Positions 5,488 through 7,336 of a stretch of DNA of 7,336 nt are shown piece after piece. The position numbers and the translations under genes are program-made. Origin of the DNA: JBFXAN01 sp050184225 (GTDB lineage Bacteria > Chloroflexota > Dehalococcoidia > CAUJGQ01); the NCBI GenBank assembly GCA_050184225.1, contig JBFXAN010000245.1, forward strand, positions 1-7,336. The letters run 5' to 3'. The notes below the pieces were generated by a model, which saw nothing but the letters and a program-made list of their open reading frames with translations, ran no database searches and was not told the origin of the DNA. How positions within the stretch are numbered: position 1 is the stretch's first letter; every line of letters starts with the position of its first letter.

Positions 5488-6770
5488 AGCACGCCCTCCT
5501 CATGCAGACGGCTGATCGTGCCGGTGCTCACGCCGAGCAGCGAGCCGATCACCTCGGCGTTGTGTTCACCGAGACAGGGGGCGCCGCGCGCAATTCGCCA
5601 GTCGGTTTCGGAGAGATGAGCGGGGATACCGTCCACCCGCACGGTACCCATCTCGCCGTGCTCGACCGCCGGCCAGAGCCCCCATGAGGCGGTGTTCGGG
5701 TCTTGATCGATCCGCTGCTGGGGGCTCTGCACGACCGTTGCCGGCACACCCACCAACTGCAGGGCCTCCGCCAGGGCGAACGGCTCGCGCGACGTTGTCC
5801 ACCCGCCGATGCGCGCGTCGAGGTCGTCCTCGTGTTCCAGGCGTCCGGCGAGCGTGGCGAAGCGTTCATCCTCGGCCCATGCCTCGCCGATGATCGAGGA
5901 TAGAGCACGCCAATCGTCGTCATTGCGGCAGGCGATGGCGATCCACCCCTCCCCCCGGCCCCCTCCCTCCGCTGACGCGCGGAGAGGGGGCCGGGGGGAG
6001 GGGTCCGCCGTCCGATAGATCCTGTGCGGCGCCATTGGTGGCGATTGGCTGCGGTTGCTGTTGGGCATGCCGGGGCGGCGGAGTGGGCGGCCGTTGACCG
6101 TGTAGTCCAGCAGCGCCGGGCCGTTGAGCGTCAGCGCTGCCTCGGTCGTAGCGTAGTCGACCCATTGGCCCTCGCCCGTGTTGTTGCGGTGGTAGAGGGC
6201 CATCAGGATCGCCATCGTCATGTAGTAGGCGCCGGTGTGGTCCATATACGAATAGCCCCAGCCGGCGGGTGGCTGGCCGGGGAGGCCCGAGCTGAAGGTC
6301 AGACCGGAGATCGCCTGGACGCTCGGCCCCCACGTTTTGAAGGACTTGTAAGGGCCGCTGTGACCGAAGCCGCAGTTCGAGACGTAAATGATGTCCGGCT
6401 TGATCGCGCGCAACTCCTCGTAGGTGAAGCCCATCCGCGCCAGCACACCGGCCGCGAAGTTCTCCGTGACAACGTCCGAGGTCGCGATCAGTTGCCGGAC
6501 GAGTACCTTGCCCTCAGCAGTGCGCAGGTTGAGGGTGATGCCCAGCTTCTCAACGTTGTGATTGTTGAAGGCGCCGCCCAGGTTGATGCCGCGCCGCTCG
6601 TCCACATACGGCGGGATGCCGCGCAGGATGTCCCAGCGGCCTTCATTGGTCGGATCCTCGATGCGGATCACCTCGGCGCCGAACGCGGCCAGGAACCGCG
6701 TCGCCCCCGCACCGGCCAGTTGCCCCGTGAAATCACAGACTCGAACGTTCGCGAGCGCCCGCTCCTCCAT
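5484..6770 (-). CDS. CaiB/BaiF family (class III) CoA-transferase with in-frame palindrome insert
   Basis: This 428-residue CoA-transferase has the family landmarks in order: ANVRVCDFTGQLAGAGATRFL (7-27), FGAEVIRIEDP (30-40), HNVEKLGITLNL (71-82), VTENFAAGVLARMGFTYEEL (101-120), SNCGFGHSGPYK (131-142) and ALYHRNNTGEGQWVD (191-205). The likely nucleophile is Asp177 in YMDHTG, 17 residues before the His of HRNNTGEGQ, which forms the acyl-aspartyl anhydride intermediate in this family. Between IYRTA (251-255) and WIAIAC (276-281), where homologues usually run on with only a few residues, there are 20 low-complexity Pro/Arg/Gly/Glu residues (256-275) encoded by a 60-bp palindrome. The frame is intact on both sides. 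ATG 6770 has GGAGGAG just upstream. The gene follows an enoyl-CoA hydratase and overlaps the second transferase by 4 bp, which points to one operon for acid activation and acyl-CoA breakdown. The substrate is unknown. Confidence 0.94.
   Translation of the reverse strand: MEERALANVRVCDFTGQLAGAGATRFLAAFGAEVIRIEDPTNEGRWDILRGIPPYVDERRGINLGGAFNNHNVEKLGITLNLRTAEGKVLVRQLIATSDVVTENFAAGVLARMGFTYEELRAIKPDIIYVSNCGFGHSGPYKSFKTWGPSVQAISGLTFSSGLPGQPPAGWGYSYMDHTGAYYMTMAILMALYHRNNTGEGQWVDYATTEAALTLNGPALLDYTVNGRPLRRPGMPNSNRSQSPPMAPHRIYRTADPSPRPPLRASAEGGGRGEGWIAIACRNDDDWRALSSIIGEAWAEDERFATLAGRLEHEDDLDARIGGWTTSREPFALAEALQLVGVPATVVQSPQQRIDQDPNTASWGLWPAVEHGEMGTVRVDGIPAHLSETDWRIARGAPCLGEHNAEVIGSLLGVSTGTISRLHEEGVL
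5494..5500 (-). promoter_or_regulatory. Ribosome binding site for the second CoA-transferase
   Basis: On the minus strand AGGAGGG lies 6 nt before ATG 5487, inside the last codons of the upstream transferase gene. It is a strong site that could support expression of the downstream gene even if ribosomes stall upstream. Confidence 0.7.
5945..6004. repeat. 60-bp GC-rich palindromic element inside a CoA-transferase gene
   Basis: The arms 5945-5965 and 5984-6004 are perfect 21-bp reverse complements made mostly of C-runs and G-runs with a GGCC core. An inner stem TCCGC/GCGGA (5968-5972 with 5979-5983) closes a 6-nt loop TGACGC, and bases 5966-5967 bulge out. The total length of 60 bp is a multiple of three, and the element adds exactly residues 256-275 to the host protein. 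C-rich/G-rich palindromes of this style are common as dispersed intergenic repeats in GC-rich Chloroflexota and other bacteria. In-frame placement within a gene resembles the known Rickettsia palindromic elements in behaviour, not in sequence. Confidence 0.9.
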
Positions 6771-6772
6771 CG

Positions 6773-6779
6773 CTCCTCC
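6773..6779 (-). promoter_or_regulatory. Ribosome binding site for the first CoA-transferase
   Basis: On the minus strand GGAGGAG lies just before ATG 6770. The GGAGG core is 4 nt away, which is slightly close but still supports this start. Confidence 0.6.
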
Positions 6780-6793
6780 AGCAGGGATTACAC

Positions 6794-6839
6794 ATCACCA
6801 AGGCGCCGGGCCTCAGATCCTTGGCGTCTTGGCGGTGAT
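6794..6839 (-). repeat. Imperfect palindrome of the ACCGC-AGACGC type between hydratase and CoA-transferase
   Basis: Read on the minus strand, the element begins ATCACCGCCAAGACGCC and ends GGCGCCTTGGTGAT, so its ends pair apart from a 3-nt bulge and one mismatch. The first arm contains GCCAAG twice in tandem. It shares the template ACCGC..AGACGC..AG(G)ATCT with the element at 3189-3266. It starts 8-9 nt after the hydratase stop and ends 23 nt before the transferase ATG, filling most of the 78-bp spacer. No T-run follows it. Confidence 0.65.
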
Positions 6840-6848
6840 TGATCCGGA

Positions 6849-7336
6849 CTAAGCACCCTTCCACTGGGGCGGTCGCTTCTCGGCGAAGGCGCGTGGTCCC
6901 TCGACGCGGTCCTCCGATGCCATGTGCGCCTGAATGTTGGCGTAGGGCCGCGCGATCGCCGTCTCCAGCGGCAGTTCCAGCCCGCGCGTCGCCGCTTCCT
7001 TCGAGCCGCGCACCGCGAATGGAGCGCACTCCATGATCTCCCGCGCCCAGCGCTCGGCAGTGGGGATCAGATCGGCCAGCGGCACGACCTCGTTGACGAG
7101 GCCCAGCTCGTAGGCGCGGGTGGCGCTGATCGGCTTGGCGGTGAGCATCATGCCCATCGCGATCTTCAGCGGGATCTGGCGGGGGAGCCGGTGCATGCCG
7201 CCCGCGCCTGCCACCAGGCCGACACGCGGCTCCGGCAGCCCAAACTGCGCGTTCTCCGCCGCCACCAGGATGTCGCAGGCGAGCGCCATCTCGCAGCCGC
7301 CGCCCATCGCCCAGCCGTTGACGGCGCCGATCACCG
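6849..7336 (-). CDS. Enoyl-CoA hydratase/isomerase (crotonase) family, N-terminus outside window
   Basis: These are the C-terminal 162 residues or so of a crotonase-fold enzyme; about 100 N-terminal residues lie beyond the right edge. The frame is open to base 7336, so GTG 7334 is an internal codon rather than the start. The visible part opens with VIGAVNGWAMGGGCEMALACDI, the oxyanion-hole and hexamer region. The Glu of GGGCE and the Glu of FGLPEPRVGL match the two catalytic glutamates of enoyl-CoA hydratase (Glu144 and Glu164 in rat crotonase), so hydratase activity is likely. GAGGMHRLPR, AYELGLVNEVVP and the C-terminal GPRAFAEKRPPQWKG are also typical and recall CaiD-like and short-chain enoyl-CoA hydratases. 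It is the first visible gene of the operon with the two class III CoA-transferases, 78 bp upstream of the first. It probably hydrates an unsaturated acyl-CoA produced from the acid they activate. Confidence 0.94.
   Translation of the reverse strand, partial: VIGAVNGWAMGGGCEMALACDILVAAENAQFGLPEPRVGLVAGAGGMHRLPRQIPLKIAMGMMLTAKPISATRAYELGLVNEVVPLADLIPTAERWAREIMECAPFAVRGSKEAATRGLELPLETAIARPYANIQAHMASEDRVEGPRAFAEKRPPQWKGA

Noticed and set aside
4366..5619. Long plus-strand open frame of 417 codons
   Set aside because: It is antisense to a clear CaiB-family CoA-transferase. Its product is Arg/His/Val-rich with no family features, a common effect of high-GC third positions on the opposite strand.
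6024..6842. Plus-strand open frame of 272 codons
   Set aside because: It is antisense to the other CoA-transferase and has no recognisable motifs. The sense strand carries well-conserved family blocks.

Overview
The window is GC-rich and densely packed. It carries ordinary bacterial chromosomal genes in two convergent blocks that meet at about 4115-4191. The high GC content, the mix of genes (tandem TrkA-type RCK proteins with a UspA, stand-alone prephenate dehydratase, class III CoA-transferase pairs) and the intergenic palindromes of the 'ACCGC..AGACGC..AG' and 'CCCCTCC..GGCCCC' types suggest a Chloroflexota bacterium, perhaps a Thermomicrobia/Sphaerobacter relative. That placement is inference from style, not from a marker gene.

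Plus-strand block (1-4114). The last codons of an unidentified gene run into a four-helix membrane protein of unknown function (32-991) with a 4-bp ATGA overlap. A GYD-domain protein (994-1395) follows after 2 bp. After a 163-bp spacer comes a tightly coupled three-gene set: a divergent universal stress protein (1559-2032), a short RCK_N-only TrkA protein (2029-2469) and a full RCK_N plus RCK_C TrkA protein (2453-3181). Its likely role is nucleotide-sensing control of a potassium channel or other transporter that is not encoded here. A 111-bp spacer with a long inverted repeat then leads to pheA (3293-4114), the prephenate dehydratase of phenylalanine synthesis.

Minus-strand block (7336-4192, transcribed right to left). 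A crotonase-fold enoyl-CoA hydratase, cut by the window edge, is followed by two CaiB/BaiF class III CoA-transferases whose genes overlap by 4 bp. Together they look like an acyl-CoA catabolic operon: one or both transferases would load CoA onto a carboxylic acid, and the hydratase would act on the unsaturated thioester. The substrate cannot be told from the sequence.

The most unusual features are in the minus-strand operon and the spacers. First, a 60-bp GC-rich palindrome with perfect 21-bp arms sits inside the upstream CoA-transferase gene, in frame, adding 20 residues (256-275) without breaking the protein. Second, the downstream CoA-transferase has Tyr181 where its neighbour has the expected catalytic Asp (Asp177), so the pair may be an active/inactive heteromer. 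Third, two related imperfect palindromes each begin about 8 bp after a stop codon and end just upstream of the next gene. Fourth, the UspA keeps the spacing of the ATP-binding motif but has lost two of its key residues. I saw no RNA genes, CRISPR array, transposase or phage gene, and no gene-free stretch longer than 300 bp.
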